NCBI RefSeq assembly: GCF_900232945.1
Contig: NZ_OCTU01000001.1
Coordinates: forward strand, 493,613-557,612
DNA length: 64,000 nucleotides
Reading direction: 5' to 3'
DNA from: Urinicoccus timonensis
GTDB taxonomy: Bacteria > Bacillota > Clostridia > Tissierellales > Peptoniphilaceae
A program made the translations under genes and the position numbers. Below the pieces are notes generated by a model that was given only the letters and a program-made list of their open reading frames with translations, was not told the origin of the DNA and did not search any database. Every line of letters starts with the position of its first letter. Position 1 is the stretch's first letter. This document shows, one piece after another, positions 1 through 9,170 of the stretch.

Positions 1-325
1 TTTGGCTGTTGTTTTCCAGGTAAAGGGTCCGTCTTTCCGAGTGACCGATAATACAATAGGAAACGCCAAATTCCTTGAGCATGTCCCAAGAAATCTCCCC
101 AGTAAAGGCCCCCTGGTCTTCACTAGACATGTTTTGGGCTCCAACTTGGTAGCCAGTGCCCTTTAATTTTTCTGCAAGAAGGGGGATGCAAAGGAAGTTT
201 GGAATCAAGATGGATTCAACGGATTCCGGAGCCTGGCCCAGGCTCAAGAGTTCTTCCACCATAGCCTCAGCTTGGTGGGCCGTTAAGTTCATCTTCCAAT
301 TTCCGGCAACAATGGGTTTACGCAT
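1..325 (-). CDS. tpiA: Triosephosphate isomerase (N-terminal part, cut by window edge)
   Basis: The enzyme interconverts dihydroxyacetone phosphate and glyceraldehyde 3-phosphate in cytoplasmic glycolysis. About 108 N-terminal codons are visible. The protein begins MRKPIVAGNWKMN, which holds the family's catalytic Asn and Lys, and further on carries CIIGHSERR with the catalytic His. The C-terminal part, including the active-site Glu loop, lies outside the window. The start overlaps the end of pgk by 8 bases, so the two are translationally coupled and belong to the gap-pgk-tpiA operon. Confidence 0.96.
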   Translation of the reverse strand, partial: MRKPIVAGNWKMNLTAHQAEAMVEELLSLGQAPESVESILIPNFLCIPLLAEKLKGTGYQVGAQNMSSEDQGAFTGEISWDMLKEFGVSYCIIGHSERRTLYLENNSQ

Positions 326-1508
326 GGCTGCTCCTTTCAACGGCATCAATCCCTGGTAGGACCTTGCCTTCTAAGAGTTCCAGACTAGCTCCTCCTCCAG
401 TGGATATATGGTCGATTTCTCCAGCCAGGCCCAGTTGTTCTATAGCTGCAGCAGAATCCCCTCCACCAACAATAGTAAAGGCGGGGCTTTCAGCCAAGGC
501 TTCAGCAATGGCTTGGGTTCCCTTTTCAAAGGGTTCCACTTCAAAGGCCCCTGCCGGTCCGTTCCATACCACTGTCTTGGCCGTCATTAAGAGTTTCTTA
601 ATGCGTTCAACCGTTTGGGGTCCAATATCAAATCCTGCCAATTCAGGATCAATGTCTTCAATAGCCACAGGCTTGGAGGCAATATTGGCCTTTAATTCCT
701 TGGCTACAACCACATCTATAGGTAGGATGAAGTCAATGTCCCTATCAGCAATCTTTTCCATAATTTCTCTGGCCAAGTCCAATTTGTCGTCTTCAACCAA
801 GGACTTACCCACTTCAAGGCCCATGGCTTTTAAGAAGGTAAAGGCCATGGCCCCAACGATGATTAGGCCATCTACCTTTTCCACCAATTCTTGCAAGATA
901 CCAATCTTGTCACTGACCTTGGCTCCGCCTAGAATGGCCACATAGGGTCTTTCCGGTTCTGTCAGCACAGGTTGGAAGGCCCTGAGTTCTTGTTCAACCA
1001 AACGTCCCAGGTAGGAGGGTAGGCGGTTGGCTAGGCCCACATTGGAAGCATGGGTCCTATGGCTGGTTCCAAAGGCATCGTTGACATAGATGTCCCCCAA
1101 GCTGGCCAATTGGTCTGCAAAGGCATCGTCATTGGCTTCTTCTCCCTTGACAAAGCGGGTGTTTTCTAAAAGGGCCACTTCCTCTTCTTTTAATTCCTTA
1201 ACCCACTTTTTCACATCTTCTGAAACCACTTGGTCATCCTTTAAAAATTGTACGGGACTGTCTAAAAATTCGGCTAATTTTTTAGCTACTGGAGCCAGGG
1301 ACATGGCCTCTTGAGCTTGACCCTTGGGGCGGCCAAGATGGCTTAAAAGAACAATCTTTGCCCCCTGGTCTCTTAAGTATTGGATGGTTTCTAGAGACCG
1401 TTCAATCCGGGTGGTGTCTGTAATGACACCATCCTTCATGGGAACGTTGAAATCCACCCGAACCAATACGGTTTTTCCTTTAAAATTTCCTTGATCTAGT
1501 GTCTTCAT
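318..1508 (-). CDS. pgk: Phosphoglycerate kinase
   Basis: This cytoplasmic enzyme transfers the acyl phosphate of 1,3-bisphosphoglycerate to ADP, an ATP-forming step of glycolysis. The 396-residue length is normal for bacterial PGK. Visible signatures are VRVDFNVPM near residue 17, SHLGRPKG near residue 57 and the nucleotide-binding VGGGDSAAAIE near the C-terminus. The start is preceded by a purine-rich AAGGGGGG ribosome binding site and lies 10 bases after the gap stop codon. It overlaps tpiA downstream, giving the common gap-pgk-tpi gene order. Confidence 0.98.
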   Translation of the reverse strand: MKTLDQGNFKGKTVLVRVDFNVPMKDGVITDTTRIERSLETIQYLRDQGAKIVLLSHLGRPKGQAQEAMSLAPVAKKLAEFLDSPVQFLKDDQVVSEDVKKWVKELKEEEVALLENTRFVKGEEANDDAFADQLASLGDIYVNDAFGTSHRTHASNVGLANRLPSYLGRLVEQELRAFQPVLTEPERPYVAILGGAKVSDKIGILQELVEKVDGLIIVGAMAFTFLKAMGLEVGKSLVEDDKLDLAREIMEKIADRDIDFILPIDVVVAKELKANIASKPVAIEDIDPELAGFDIGPQTVERIKKLLMTAKTVVWNGPAGAFEVEPFEKGTQAIAEALAESPAFTIVGGGDSAAAIEQLGLAGEIDHISTGGGASLELLEGKVLPGIDAVERSSHA

Positions 1509-1518
1509 AGACCCCCCT

Positions 1519-2577
1519 TTACAAGCTATTGGCTACCTTTTCTGTCAAATCAATAACTCTTTGTGAGTAACCCCATTCATTGTCATACCAGCTGACCAAT
1601 TTTACCAAGCGGTCTTTTACCAAGGTTAGTTCCGAATCAAAAATGGAGGAGCAGGGATCCTTGATAATATCTGAAGAGACAATGGGTTCATCTGTATAAG
1701 CAATAATACCCTTGTAGGCATTTTCAGAAGCATCCTTAATGGCCTTGTTGATTTCTTCCACGCTGGCTTCTCTAGAAATTTCAAAGGTCACATCCACAAT
1801 AGATCCTGTTGGAACAGGAACTCTTAGGGCAAAGCCTGTAAGCTTTCCTTCTACTTCAGGAATAACCTTTCCGACGGCCTTGGCAGCTCCTGTTGTTGTT
1901 GGGATGATATTTTCTGCTCCAGCCCGGGCCCGACGCATGTCTTTTTTATGACGGTTGTCTTGGATGTTTTGGTCATTGGTATAGGCATGGACTGTAGTCA
2001 TAAGGCCTCTTTCAATGCCAAATTCATCTAATATGACCTTGGTAATTGGAGCCAAGCAGTTGGTGGTACAAGAAGCATTGGAGATGATGTCGTGTTTTTC
2101 TGGATCATAGTCTTGGTCGTTGACTCCCATGACAATGGTGATGTCTTCGCCCTTAACTGGTGCAGTAAAGACTACTTTTTTAGCTCCAGCTGCCAGGTGT
2201 TTTTCCCCACCTTCTCGGGTGTTAAAGGCCCCGGTAGAATCAATAACAAGGTCTACTTTTAAGTCCTTCCAGGGAAGGTCTTTTGGGTCGTCTCGGTCTG
2301 TAACACGAATCTTCTTTCCGTCAATTACCAGGCCGTCTTCCCAAATGTCTACTTCCTTTTCAAATCTACGGTAGACTGTATCATATTTTAGCAGGTGAGC
2401 CATCTTTTTCAGGTCGTCTGCATCGTGGTGACCTCCATCTGTTGCTGGTTGTTTGGTGTTTTTCCCCCTCCAGTTAATACAAACTAGGTCAAAGTCTACA
2501 TGGTCTCTTTCAAAGATTCCCCGGACAACATCCCGTCCGATTCGTCCAAATCCATTTATTGCTACACGAATTGTCAT
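1519..2577 (-). CDS. gap: Glyceraldehyde-3-phosphate dehydrogenase, type I
   Basis: The enzyme oxidises and phosphorylates glyceraldehyde 3-phosphate with NAD(P). The reading frame extends further upstream, but the ATG at 2577 is chosen because it begins the conserved MTIRVAINGFGRIG Rossmann motif and follows GGAGGAAGC at good distance. The catalytic Cys is seen in SNASCTTNC. It is odd around residues 33-50: where most homologues have a short ND-L segment before AHLLKYD, this protein has NWRGKNTKQPATDGG and further residues, an insertion of roughly a dozen residues beside the cofactor-binding site. It is the first gene of the gap-pgk-tpiA operon. The 250 bases upstream separate it from a divergent gene. 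Confidence 0.97.
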   Translation of the reverse strand: MTIRVAINGFGRIGRDVVRGIFERDHVDFDLVCINWRGKNTKQPATDGGHHDADDLKKMAHLLKYDTVYRRFEKEVDIWEDGLVIDGKKIRVTDRDDPKDLPWKDLKVDLVIDSTGAFNTREGGEKHLAAGAKKVVFTAPVKGEDITIVMGVNDQDYDPEKHDIISNASCTTNCLAPITKVILDEFGIERGLMTTVHAYTNDQNIQDNRHKKDMRRARAGAENIIPTTTGAAKAVGKVIPEVEGKLTGFALRVPVPTGSIVDVTFEISREASVEEINKAIKDASENAYKGIIAYTDEPIVSSDIIKDPCSSIFDSELTLVKDRLVKLVSWYDNEWGYSQRVIDLTEKVANSL

Positions 2578-2828
2578 TGCTTCCTCCTTTTTTTGCTTAA
2601 AACGCATGCTAAAAAGCGAATATTTTCCTCTTTTCATACTACCATATGATGGACTTTTGTCAAGGTTTTATGGGCCTTTTGACCCCCTAGATCCTTTTGA
2701 GAAAAGCAGAAATATCTTGCTTTTTTTCTAGTTTTCTACCTTTATTTCACCCTTATTAAATTCGGACTCTAGCTATGGAATTTTTCTGGACCTGTGTTAA
2801 AATAAATGTATGAAAGAGAGGTTATCTT

Positions 2829-3548
2829 ATGTCTGAAAATTCCTTACATACAAAACCAAGTAAATTCGTCCCTGAAGTCAAGGGCCGCTTAAAACAAAGA
2901 ATTGTCACTGTTCCTGAGACTATTTACCGGGCCAGTGGCATTAAGGTTCTAGGAACCCGCTTTAAGTCCTTAATTTTTTCTACAGATGTGGCCATCTTGG
3001 AAAACCACAATGCCCAGGCTGTTATGGCAGTCTATCCCTTTACTCCCCAACTCTCCATTATTGATGCCATTTTAAATGTCAGCCAGGTTCCTGTCTTTGT
3101 CGGAGTAGGAGGAGGGGTAACCTCTGGCCAAAGAACCGTTAGCATCGCCCTCCATGCCGAACTCCATGGAGCCCATGGAGTTGTGGTCAATGCCCCTATT
3201 AACAATGAAACCATCCGAGACCTCTATGACATCCTGGACATCCCTATTGTAGCTACAGTAGTTAGTAGCTATGATGATATCGCTGGCAAGGTGGAAAGCG
3301 GCGCCCGGATTTTAAATGTTTCTGGAGGAAAGAATACTGCCAAGCTAGTGAAAAAAATTCGAGGCATTGTAGGGCCTGAATTCCCCATTATCGCCACTGG
3401 CGGAAATGATGAAGAGCAAATTTTAGCCACCATCCAAGCTGGTGCCAACGCCATTACCTACACTCCCCCTACAACAGCTGTCCTCTTTGGTGAAATCATG
3501 ACAAAATACCGCCAAGAAAAGAAGGAAGAGTTCTTTGAAGAAGATTAA
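2829..3548 (+). CDS. TIM-barrel-like protein of unknown function
   Basis: This is a 239-residue soluble protein that I do not recognise with certainty. It has alternating beta/alpha character and glycine-rich loops typical of a phosphate-binding TIM barrel: VFVGVGGGVTSGQ near residue 91, ILNVSGG near 158, PIIATGGND near 188, and AGANAITYTPPT close to the end. These resemble the C-terminal phosphate-grip region of FMN- or sugar-phosphate-binding barrels. Homologues in Firmicutes are often simply called hydrolase, but no catalytic signature is evident. The ATG at 2829 follows GAGAGG. It is 12 bases upstream of the AI-2E-family permease gene and probably co-transcribed with it. A TAAAAT-like -10 lies near 2798. 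Confidence 0.75.
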   Translation: MSENSLHTKPSKFVPEVKGRLKQRIVTVPETIYRASGIKVLGTRFKSLIFSTDVAILENHNAQAVMAVYPFTPQLSIIDAILNVSQVPVFVGVGGGVTSGQRTVSIALHAELHGAHGVVVNAPINNETIRDLYDILDIPIVATVVSSYDDIAGKVESGARILNVSGGKNTAKLVKKIRGIVGPEFPIIATGGNDEEQILATIQAGANAITYTPPTTAVLFGEIMTKYRQEKKEEFFEED

Positions 3549-3560
3549 GAAGGGAAGTAT

Positions 3561-4661
3561 ATGAAAGAATCCACTAACCAAGTTACAAAAGTTTTATTAA
3601 ATATCAGCCTAGTCCTGGTTATTATCCTACTTTTAGGCCTAACCAAGGACTTCTTAAAGCCCGTTTATAGTGTCATTATCTATATCCTGGGACCCATTAT
3701 CCTATCGGTTTATATCTATTATGCCCTTAGACCCTTAAAATTATTTTTAAACCGCTACATCTCCAATAAGACCCTTTGTGCGGTTATTACCTTTATTATT
3801 TTCTTGCTTCTAATTGTTCTTTTATTTAGCCTTTTATCCAATGTCATCATCACCCAGGTCCGCCAACTCATGAACTACAACCTCAACCTGGACAGCTTTT
3901 TAAAGGACAACAATGAAGTGGTGACCTGGATGCAAAATAATTTAAACCTTCAACACCACCTCCAAGACCTAGAGACCAAGTTGCAGAAAGTCGCCAGCAA
4001 TATTCCCGGCTACTTGGGAGGAGCCTTTTCTAGCGTATCCAGCTTTGCCACCCAATGTATCATGGGGCTCTTATGTATCTTCTATCTATTAAAAGACGAA
4101 GATCTTTTCGCCCAATTGGTAGAAAAAATTTTCCGGGGTCCCTACCAAAAACGCTTGAACCACATGGGAATCCAAATCCACGAAACCCTAAAAACCTATA
4201 TCTCCAGCCAGCTCCTTGTAGCTGTCGTCCTGGGAGCCATGACCTTTATCGGTTTTTTAATTATTGGTCTTCCCTATAGTGTTTTAATGGCTATCATTGC
4301 CCTCTTTACCAACTTCATTCCCTTTATCGGGCCCATTATCGGCTGTGTCCCTGCCGTTTTGGTGGCCATGTCTGTAGACTTTTCTATGGTTATCAAGGCT
4401 ATCCTGGTTACCGTTGTGGTCCAACAATTGGAATCCAACCTGATTACCCCCAATATCATGGGAAACAAGATGGACATCCATCCCTTTGTTGTTATTATTG
4501 TGGTTTTAATTTCCATGAACCTCTTTGGGGTCCTGGGGGCCTTAATTGCCACCCCCCTCTACATCACTATTAAAATTATTGTAGAGACTATCCTAGCCAT
4601 CCGAGATGATAAAAAGAAGATTTGTCGGCTCTCTGATGACGATTTTTATCAAAAGAATTGA
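3561..4661 (+). CDS. AI-2E family transporter (PerM/YdiK-type membrane protein)
   Basis: This 366-residue polytopic membrane protein has hydrophobic segments at about residues 12-30, 32-55, 66-90, 155-175 and a dense cluster from 215 to 345. The central FLIIGLPYSVLMAIIALF region followed by NFIPFIGPIIG is the hallmark of the AI-2E (PF01594) superfamily. Members export small molecules or act as Na+/H+ antiporters; the substrate here cannot be read from sequence. It starts 12 bases after the preceding gene with AAGGGAAG upstream. A short intergenic segment separates it from a polysaccharide deacetylase. Confidence 0.88.
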   Translation: MKESTNQVTKVLLNISLVLVIILLLGLTKDFLKPVYSVIIYILGPIILSVYIYYALRPLKLFLNRYISNKTLCAVITFIIFLLLIVLLFSLLSNVIITQVRQLMNYNLNLDSFLKDNNEVVTWMQNNLNLQHHLQDLETKLQKVASNIPGYLGGAFSSVSSFATQCIMGLLCIFYLLKDEDLFAQLVEKIFRGPYQKRLNHMGIQIHETLKTYISSQLLVAVVLGAMTFIGFLIIGLPYSVLMAIIALFTNFIPFIGPIIGCVPAVLVAMSVDFSMVIKAILVTVVVQQLESNLITPNIMGNKMDIHPFVVIIVVLISMNLFGVLGALIATPLYITIKIIVETILAIRDDKKKICRLSDDDFYQKN

Positions 4662-4685
4662 CTTTTCTTTTATGGTCACTATGTT

Positions 4686-4700
4686 GTATAATGATTATCA
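4686..4700 (+). promoter_or_regulatory. Possible Fur-type box overlapping a -10 element
   Basis: The 15 bases GTATAATGATTATCA match 12 of 14 defined positions of the Fur 7-1-7 palindrome (TGATAATnATTATCA). They include a TATAAT hexamer at 4687-4692 that is a good -10 for the deacetylase gene starting at 4716. Because part of the match is the -10 itself, the operator call is weak. Confidence 0.3.
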
Positions 4701-4715
4701 GAAAGTAGGGATTTG

Positions 4716-5738
4716 ATGAACGAAGAACAATTACGACGCCGACGTCGTCTTCGCAGACAGCAACAGAGAAAAAGACGTCGTCGGATATTTTATATCCTCT
4801 GTATACTTTTTTTAGTCATTATTTTTACGATTTTAAGAGGAATTGTGGCCCATTTTAGCCGGACCAGTAACCATGCTCAAGCAAATGTGGCCCTGTGGTA
4901 TATCCAACAACTAGATCGCGAAAAATCAGGAGATCCAGACCGGTCCAATGTATTCTATTCTTCTATTGAAGAGCTTTCCAATATTGCCCGGGACAAGCTT
5001 ACCGCCTTTAACTTTACCCTGGCGAAAAATTCCAACCACATCCAAGCTGCTGAAAAATATGCCTATTCCACGAAAAAAATTCGGGAAATTACCGAAGGCA
5101 AATTGGACTATACTGGAAAGAAGATTGCCTTTTTAACCTTTGACGATGGTCCCAACAACACCATTACTCCTCAAGTTCTAGACACCTTAAAGGACCGCCA
5201 GGTTCCTGCTACTTTTTTCCTAGTGGGACGAAACCTGGGAAGTAAGCATGAAGATACCCTTCGTAGGATTCTCCGGGAAGGCCATGGAATTGCTATGCAC
5301 AGCCTAAGTCATGACTACAGCAAGCTCTACCCAGGTCGCTTTGGCAATGCCGATCGGATTCGCTATGAAGCCCAAGAAACTCAAAAACTCCTAAAAGAAT
5401 TTTTTGGACCCGATTTCCACTCTAGCGTTTGGCGCTATCCTGGTGGCCACCAATCCTGGAAGGAATTGGGGTCCAGTGACGATGCCTTGGCAAAACTTGG
5501 CGTTCAATGGATTGACTGGAATTGCCTGGTGGGAGATGCCCAACCCAAGTCTGACCGTCCTACGACTTCAGAGGGACAGGTCCAATATGTCCATAAGTCT
5601 TTAAAACTCAACAAGCAAACCCGTATTGCTGTAGTTTTGGCCCACGATGCCGAAAATAAGCAATTGACAGCCGATTCTGTAAACAAGCTCATTGACTATT
5701 TTAAAGACAATGGCTATGAATTTGGAATTTTAAAATAA
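4716..5738 (+). CDS. Membrane-anchored polysaccharide deacetylase (NodB domain)
   Basis: This 340-residue protein starts with a very basic cytoplasmic stretch (about 20 Arg/Gln residues), followed by one membrane segment at about 23-44 and a large extracellular part. The NodB homology domain begins near residue 135 with FLTFDDGPNN (catalytic/metal Asp), then HSLSHDY (metal His pair near 190) and WRYPGGH near 240. It probably removes acetyl groups from peptidoglycan or another cell-wall glycan, as PgdA-type enzymes do. ATG 4716 is preferred over the adjacent TTG at 4713. A TATAAT -10 lies at 4687, and a terminator follows the stop codon. Confidence 0.93.
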   Translation: MNEEQLRRRRRLRRQQQRKRRRRIFYILCILFLVIIFTILRGIVAHFSRTSNHAQANVALWYIQQLDREKSGDPDRSNVFYSSIEELSNIARDKLTAFNFTLAKNSNHIQAAEKYAYSTKKIREITEGKLDYTGKKIAFLTFDDGPNNTITPQVLDTLKDRQVPATFFLVGRNLGSKHEDTLRRILREGHGIAMHSLSHDYSKLYPGRFGNADRIRYEAQETQKLLKEFFGPDFHSSVWRYPGGHQSWKELGSSDDALAKLGVQWIDWNCLVGDAQPKSDRPTTSEGQVQYVHKSLKLNKQTRIAVVLAHDAENKQLTADSVNKLIDYFKDNGYEFGILK

Positions 5739-5740
5739 AA

Positions 5741-5787
5741 AATAACCTAACCCAAGGGACACTTCCTAGGGTTAGGTTATTTTTTTA
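5741..5787 (+). terminator. Intrinsic terminator, probably bidirectional
   Basis: A 13-bp perfect stem, AATAACCTAACCC at 5741-5753 with its complement at 5769-5781, is followed by a run of T. It sits between the convergent deacetylase and acidic-protein genes and has A/T runs on both sides. Confidence 0.9.
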
Positions 5788-6423
5788 TTGGCGAAAACTC
5801 TTCAAGACCATGCTGCCAGTTTTTTGATAGTTTTCCAGGTGGTTTTTTAAGATATCTTGGTGAATTCTCTTGCGTTCGTAAGTAAAGCCATTGCTTTCAA
5901 AGGATAGGTCATAGAATTCGTCAGCTACCTTGGTCACCTTGAGTTTTTGGATCTTGGACGTAGAGGGCAGGTCCAAACTTTCTCCAACCTTTAGCAGGGT
6001 CAAGTCCCGAAAATCAACGGGGGCTTGGGGCTTGTCCATCAAGTCTTCTTGGACTGGAGCCTTTACCTCCTCTTGGGGAGTTTCTTCTAGGACCTTAGTT
6101 TCTTCTTTGATAGGCTCAGTTTCTTGGGCCCCCTCTTCCTTTGCCTCCTCAACTTCTTGAACCTTTTCTTCCTTTATTAGGTCCGCTTCCTGGCCTTGTT
6201 TTTCTTCTGCCAAAAGCAAGTCTTCTTCCAAATCATCCACTTCTTCCTGGGGACCTTCCAAGTCCTCATCCTCTGTTAGGCTGGATAAAAGAACTCCTTC
6301 TTCTTCCAGGACTTTCCGTCTTGCTTCCTCTTGCTTTTTCGCCTCTTCTTGCCTTTCAAGACGTCTTTCTTCCAATCTTTCTTCCTTGTTCTTATGTGAA
6401 AATAAGAAATCAAAAAAACCCAT
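5785..6423 (-). CDS. Hypothetical acidic protein with Glu-rich central region
   Basis: This 212-residue protein is of unknown function. The N-terminus MGFFDFLFSHKNKEERLEERR is followed by a long charged, Glu/Lys/Gln-rich and probably coiled or disordered stretch (residues 12-130). A compact C-terminal domain of about 75 residues begins PVDFRDLTLLKVGESLDL. No signal peptide or membrane segment is evident. The start is preceded by AAAGGGAGG. It stands alone between a convergent deacetylase and the divergent 840-residue regulator-like gene. The FFDFLF start resembles small scaffold-type proteins, but no function can be assigned. Confidence 0.75.
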   Translation of the reverse strand: MGFFDFLFSHKNKEERLEERRLERQEEAKKQEEARRKVLEEEGVLLSSLTEDEDLEGPQEEVDDLEEDLLLAEEKQGQEADLIKEEKVQEVEEAKEEGAQETEPIKEETKVLEETPQEEVKAPVQEDLMDKPQAPVDFRDLTLLKVGESLDLPSTSKIQKLKVTKVADEFYDLSFESNGFTYERKRIHQDILKNHLENYQKTGSMVLKSFRQ

Positions 6424-6643
6424 AGTATCCTCCCTTTAACCTTATTTGTAGGATATATACCCTTGCAAAATAAAAACTATCAAATTTATCTCTTTTCTTT
6501 CTAGTTATTAGGCCAAATTCTTGCTTTTTTATAGGGGATATTTTATAATATTTTTAAACTAGATTGTTAAACGATAAGCAAACCCCTAGGGTTCCCAACC
6601 CTCTTGACCAATTTTTCAAGGTCTTTTCTAGGAAAGGATTATT

Positions 6644-9166
6644 ATGGCTTCTATTAACCAAGATCTTTCTATCACTTCTTTAAATTTATCCACAAGGTCT
6701 GTCAATGCCCTGAAAAATTATGGGGTTCACCAGATTAAAGACCTCCTGGCCCTGCCCAAGCTTGACCTTTTAAAGGTTCCAAACTTAGGGTCGGCCTCTA
6801 TTGCTGAGGTTTCTGACCTAATCCAAGGCCTGAAAAAAACCTTGATTGAGGAAAATGAAGAAGATTATTTCTTTTTGGACCCTCAAGGCTACTTACATAA
6901 CGACTTTATCCTTACAGACTTGGACCTATCCAATCGCTGTCTAAGGGGGCTTCATTCCATCCATGTCTATTCTCTAAAGGACCTGGTGGAGGCCAGCTTA
7001 ATGGACCTAAGAGCCATCCCCCACTTTGGTAAAACTTCCTTAAAGGAAATTGACCGCCTTCTTAAGGCCTTTAAAACCTTTCCCTTCAGCCAAAAAGGTC
7101 CTTTGACAGCAGAAAGTTTTTCCAGCCACTTGATTCTAGATATCAACCAGAACTTGAAAAAATCCCCACAAGTCCTTTACCAAGACCTCTTAACCCTTAC
7201 TGGTAACTTTTTGGATGACAATCCCGGCCCCTGGACATATGACCAACTTTTAAAGGAGCCTAGTCTTTTACAAAGAATCTATAGCCTAGATTCCTTCCAA
7301 GCAAGTATTCAAAACCATATCCTGTCCCACTTAAGACACAATCGTTCTGGTTTAAGCTTAAGGGACCTGGAAGGCCTCTGCCCTCCCCTACCATCCCTCA
7401 AGCCCTTTTTCCAAGACCTGGTGGACACCCTTGTCAAGGAGGAAAAAATCCTCTTGTCTCAGGGCCTTTACTACCCCACCTTTCCCTCTATCTTAGCCTG
7501 CCTGGACCTCTTTTTCCCAGAAAGAGAATGTCAACTCTACAAGCTTCGAATCCAGGGAGCTACTTTGGAAGAAATTGGCAAGGAATTGGACCTCTCCCGG
7601 GAAAGAGTCCGACAAATTATCAAAGAGATGAATGATTTTTTGAATAGGGAAAACATCATCTGCCAGGAAGACTCCTTCCGTCACTTTATCCAAAACTACA
7701 GCTTATCTGCCCAAGAATTTGAGAAAATTTTTTCCAACCCCTTGGCCTATGGCTATCTTCAAACCCGTTTCAACTATTCCAAAAGCCAAAAGCTCCCCTT
7801 AAGTGACCTTTTGACAGACCCCAAACTTCCAGACTATGCCCTGGTCAATTTAAAGACCCTATTGAATTCTTCCTATATCCAGCTAGAGGGTGACATGGTA
7901 AAAAAATCTAAATTTATCATCCACCGCTATCTTTTAACCAGGTATGCCCTGGACCAAATTAATTTTTTAGACTATTTTGCCATCTACAAAAAATTCATGG
8001 TCCAACACAAGTTGGATGGCCATCCATCTTTGTTTGTCCTGCCCCATAACTTAATGTCTAAACTATCTGCTTCCAAGGAAATTCTTTGGAGTTTTAGAAA
8101 AAATTTTCGCTATTATCCCTTTTACAGCTACGATTTTTCCAAGCTTTTAAGAGAGCTTGCCTTGAACCAATACAAGGATGTAGAGTATTCCACCAAGTAT
8201 TTTTTCACCCACCATCCCCAATTGATGAAAGAGTATGACATCCGAGATGAATACGAGCTCCACAACCTCTTAAGGAAAATTTGTCTTCCGGAAGACTACC
8301 CTCAAATGAAATTTTTACGGATGCCAAATATTCGCTTTGGCCAAGGCCACCGGACAGACCAAATGCTCCAGCTTCTAAGTGACCACTCTCCCATTTCCAG
8401 CCATGACTTGGCCCGGCTTTATGAAAAAAAATATGGGGTCAAGCAAAAATCAGTTGTGGCCACCTATATGAAGTGCCTGGAACCCTACTACTATAATGGA
8501 ATCTATAACAAGGAAAAAGAGCTTTTACCCCCAGACATTCTTACCGATTTTAAAAAGCAGGTTACTGAAGACTTCTATTTTATCCAGGACCTCCAAGACA
8601 AATTTCAAAAAGCCTATCCCCAGCTGGGGCCCAACTATATCAACTCTAGAAGCCTTCGTCAATTGGGCTATAAGGTCTATCAAAACTACTGTATTTCCAA
8701 AAATTACCGCTATGCCCGTGACTTTTTCCGAGCTATCCTTTCTAAGGAAACAAAGTATAAAGAAGACTTCTTCAGTAAAAAATTTTGGTCTTTGGCCAAT
8801 GTTGTCAGTAATTTTTATTGGTTAAAGAAGAACCTTTCCCTCTTCCACTACGACCAAACCACCATTGTCAACCTAACCTATCTCAAGAATTTAGGGGTTT
8901 CCAAAGAAGACATCGTCCATTTCCTAAAGACCCTAGACTCCCTAGTTCTTGAAAATCGTCCCTTTAGTATTGCCTGCTTGAAAAGCCGCCTCAAGGACGA
9001 CCCCCTCTTACAAAAGCAACTACCGGACTCCTTTTTTGCCTACCTCCTGGAAGACCACCTGGAGGGAATCTACCTGGACCATTTTTATAGCCAGGGGCTA
9101 ATCTATCGGAGTAAGCGCCGCTTGAGTCTAGAAGAATTTAAAAACTGCCATCCTCTTTGGCCTTAA
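6644..9166 (+). CDS. Large protein with two RNAP alpha-CTD-like domains and a sigma region 4-like HTH
   Basis: This is an 840-residue soluble protein. Residues about 8-57 (LNLSTRSVNALKNYGV, then LLKVPNLGSASIAEV) and about 93-145 (LDLSNRCLRGLHSIHV, then IPHFGKTSLKEI) each match the helix-hairpin-helix fold of the RNA polymerase alpha-subunit C-terminal domain. Residues about 290-335 (GATLEEIGKELDLSRERVRQI) match sigma-70 region 4. The remaining roughly 500 residues are rich in Leu, Tyr, Phe and Lys and are unrecognised. No sigma region 2 is seen, so it is not a complete sigma factor. It may be a transcription-associated DNA-binding protein; its function is unknown. The ATG follows GGAAAGGA, and a strong terminator follows the gene. 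It appears monocistronic. Confidence 0.85.
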   Translation: MASINQDLSITSLNLSTRSVNALKNYGVHQIKDLLALPKLDLLKVPNLGSASIAEVSDLIQGLKKTLIEENEEDYFFLDPQGYLHNDFILTDLDLSNRCLRGLHSIHVYSLKDLVEASLMDLRAIPHFGKTSLKEIDRLLKAFKTFPFSQKGPLTAESFSSHLILDINQNLKKSPQVLYQDLLTLTGNFLDDNPGPWTYDQLLKEPSLLQRIYSLDSFQASIQNHILSHLRHNRSGLSLRDLEGLCPPLPSLKPFFQDLVDTLVKEEKILLSQGLYYPTFPSILACLDLFFPERECQLYKLRIQGATLEEIGKELDLSRERVRQIIKEMNDFLNRENIICQEDSFRHFIQNYSLSAQEFEKIFSNPLAYGYLQTRFNYSKSQKLPLSDLLTDPKLPDYALVNLKTLLNSSYIQLEGDMVKKSKFIIHRYLLTRYALDQINFLDYFAIYKKFMVQHKLDGHPSLFVLPHNLMSKLSASKEILWSFRKNFRYYPFYSYDFSKLLRELALNQYKDVEYSTKYFFTHHPQLMKEYDIRDEYELHNLLRKICLPEDYPQMKFLRMPNIRFGQGHRTDQMLQLLSDHSPISSHDLARLYEKKYGVKQKSVVATYMKCLEPYYYNGIYNKEKELLPPDILTDFKKQVTEDFYFIQDLQDKFQKAYPQLGPNYINSRSLRQLGYKVYQNYCISKNYRYARDFFRAILSKETKYKEDFFSKKFWSLANVVSNFYWLKKNLSLFHYDQTTIVNLTYLKNLGVSKEDIVHFLKTLDSLVLENRPFSIACLKSRLKDDPLLQKQLPDSFFAYLLEDHLEGIYLDHFYSQGLIYRSKRRLSLEEFKNCHPLWP

Positions 9167-9170
9167 ACTA

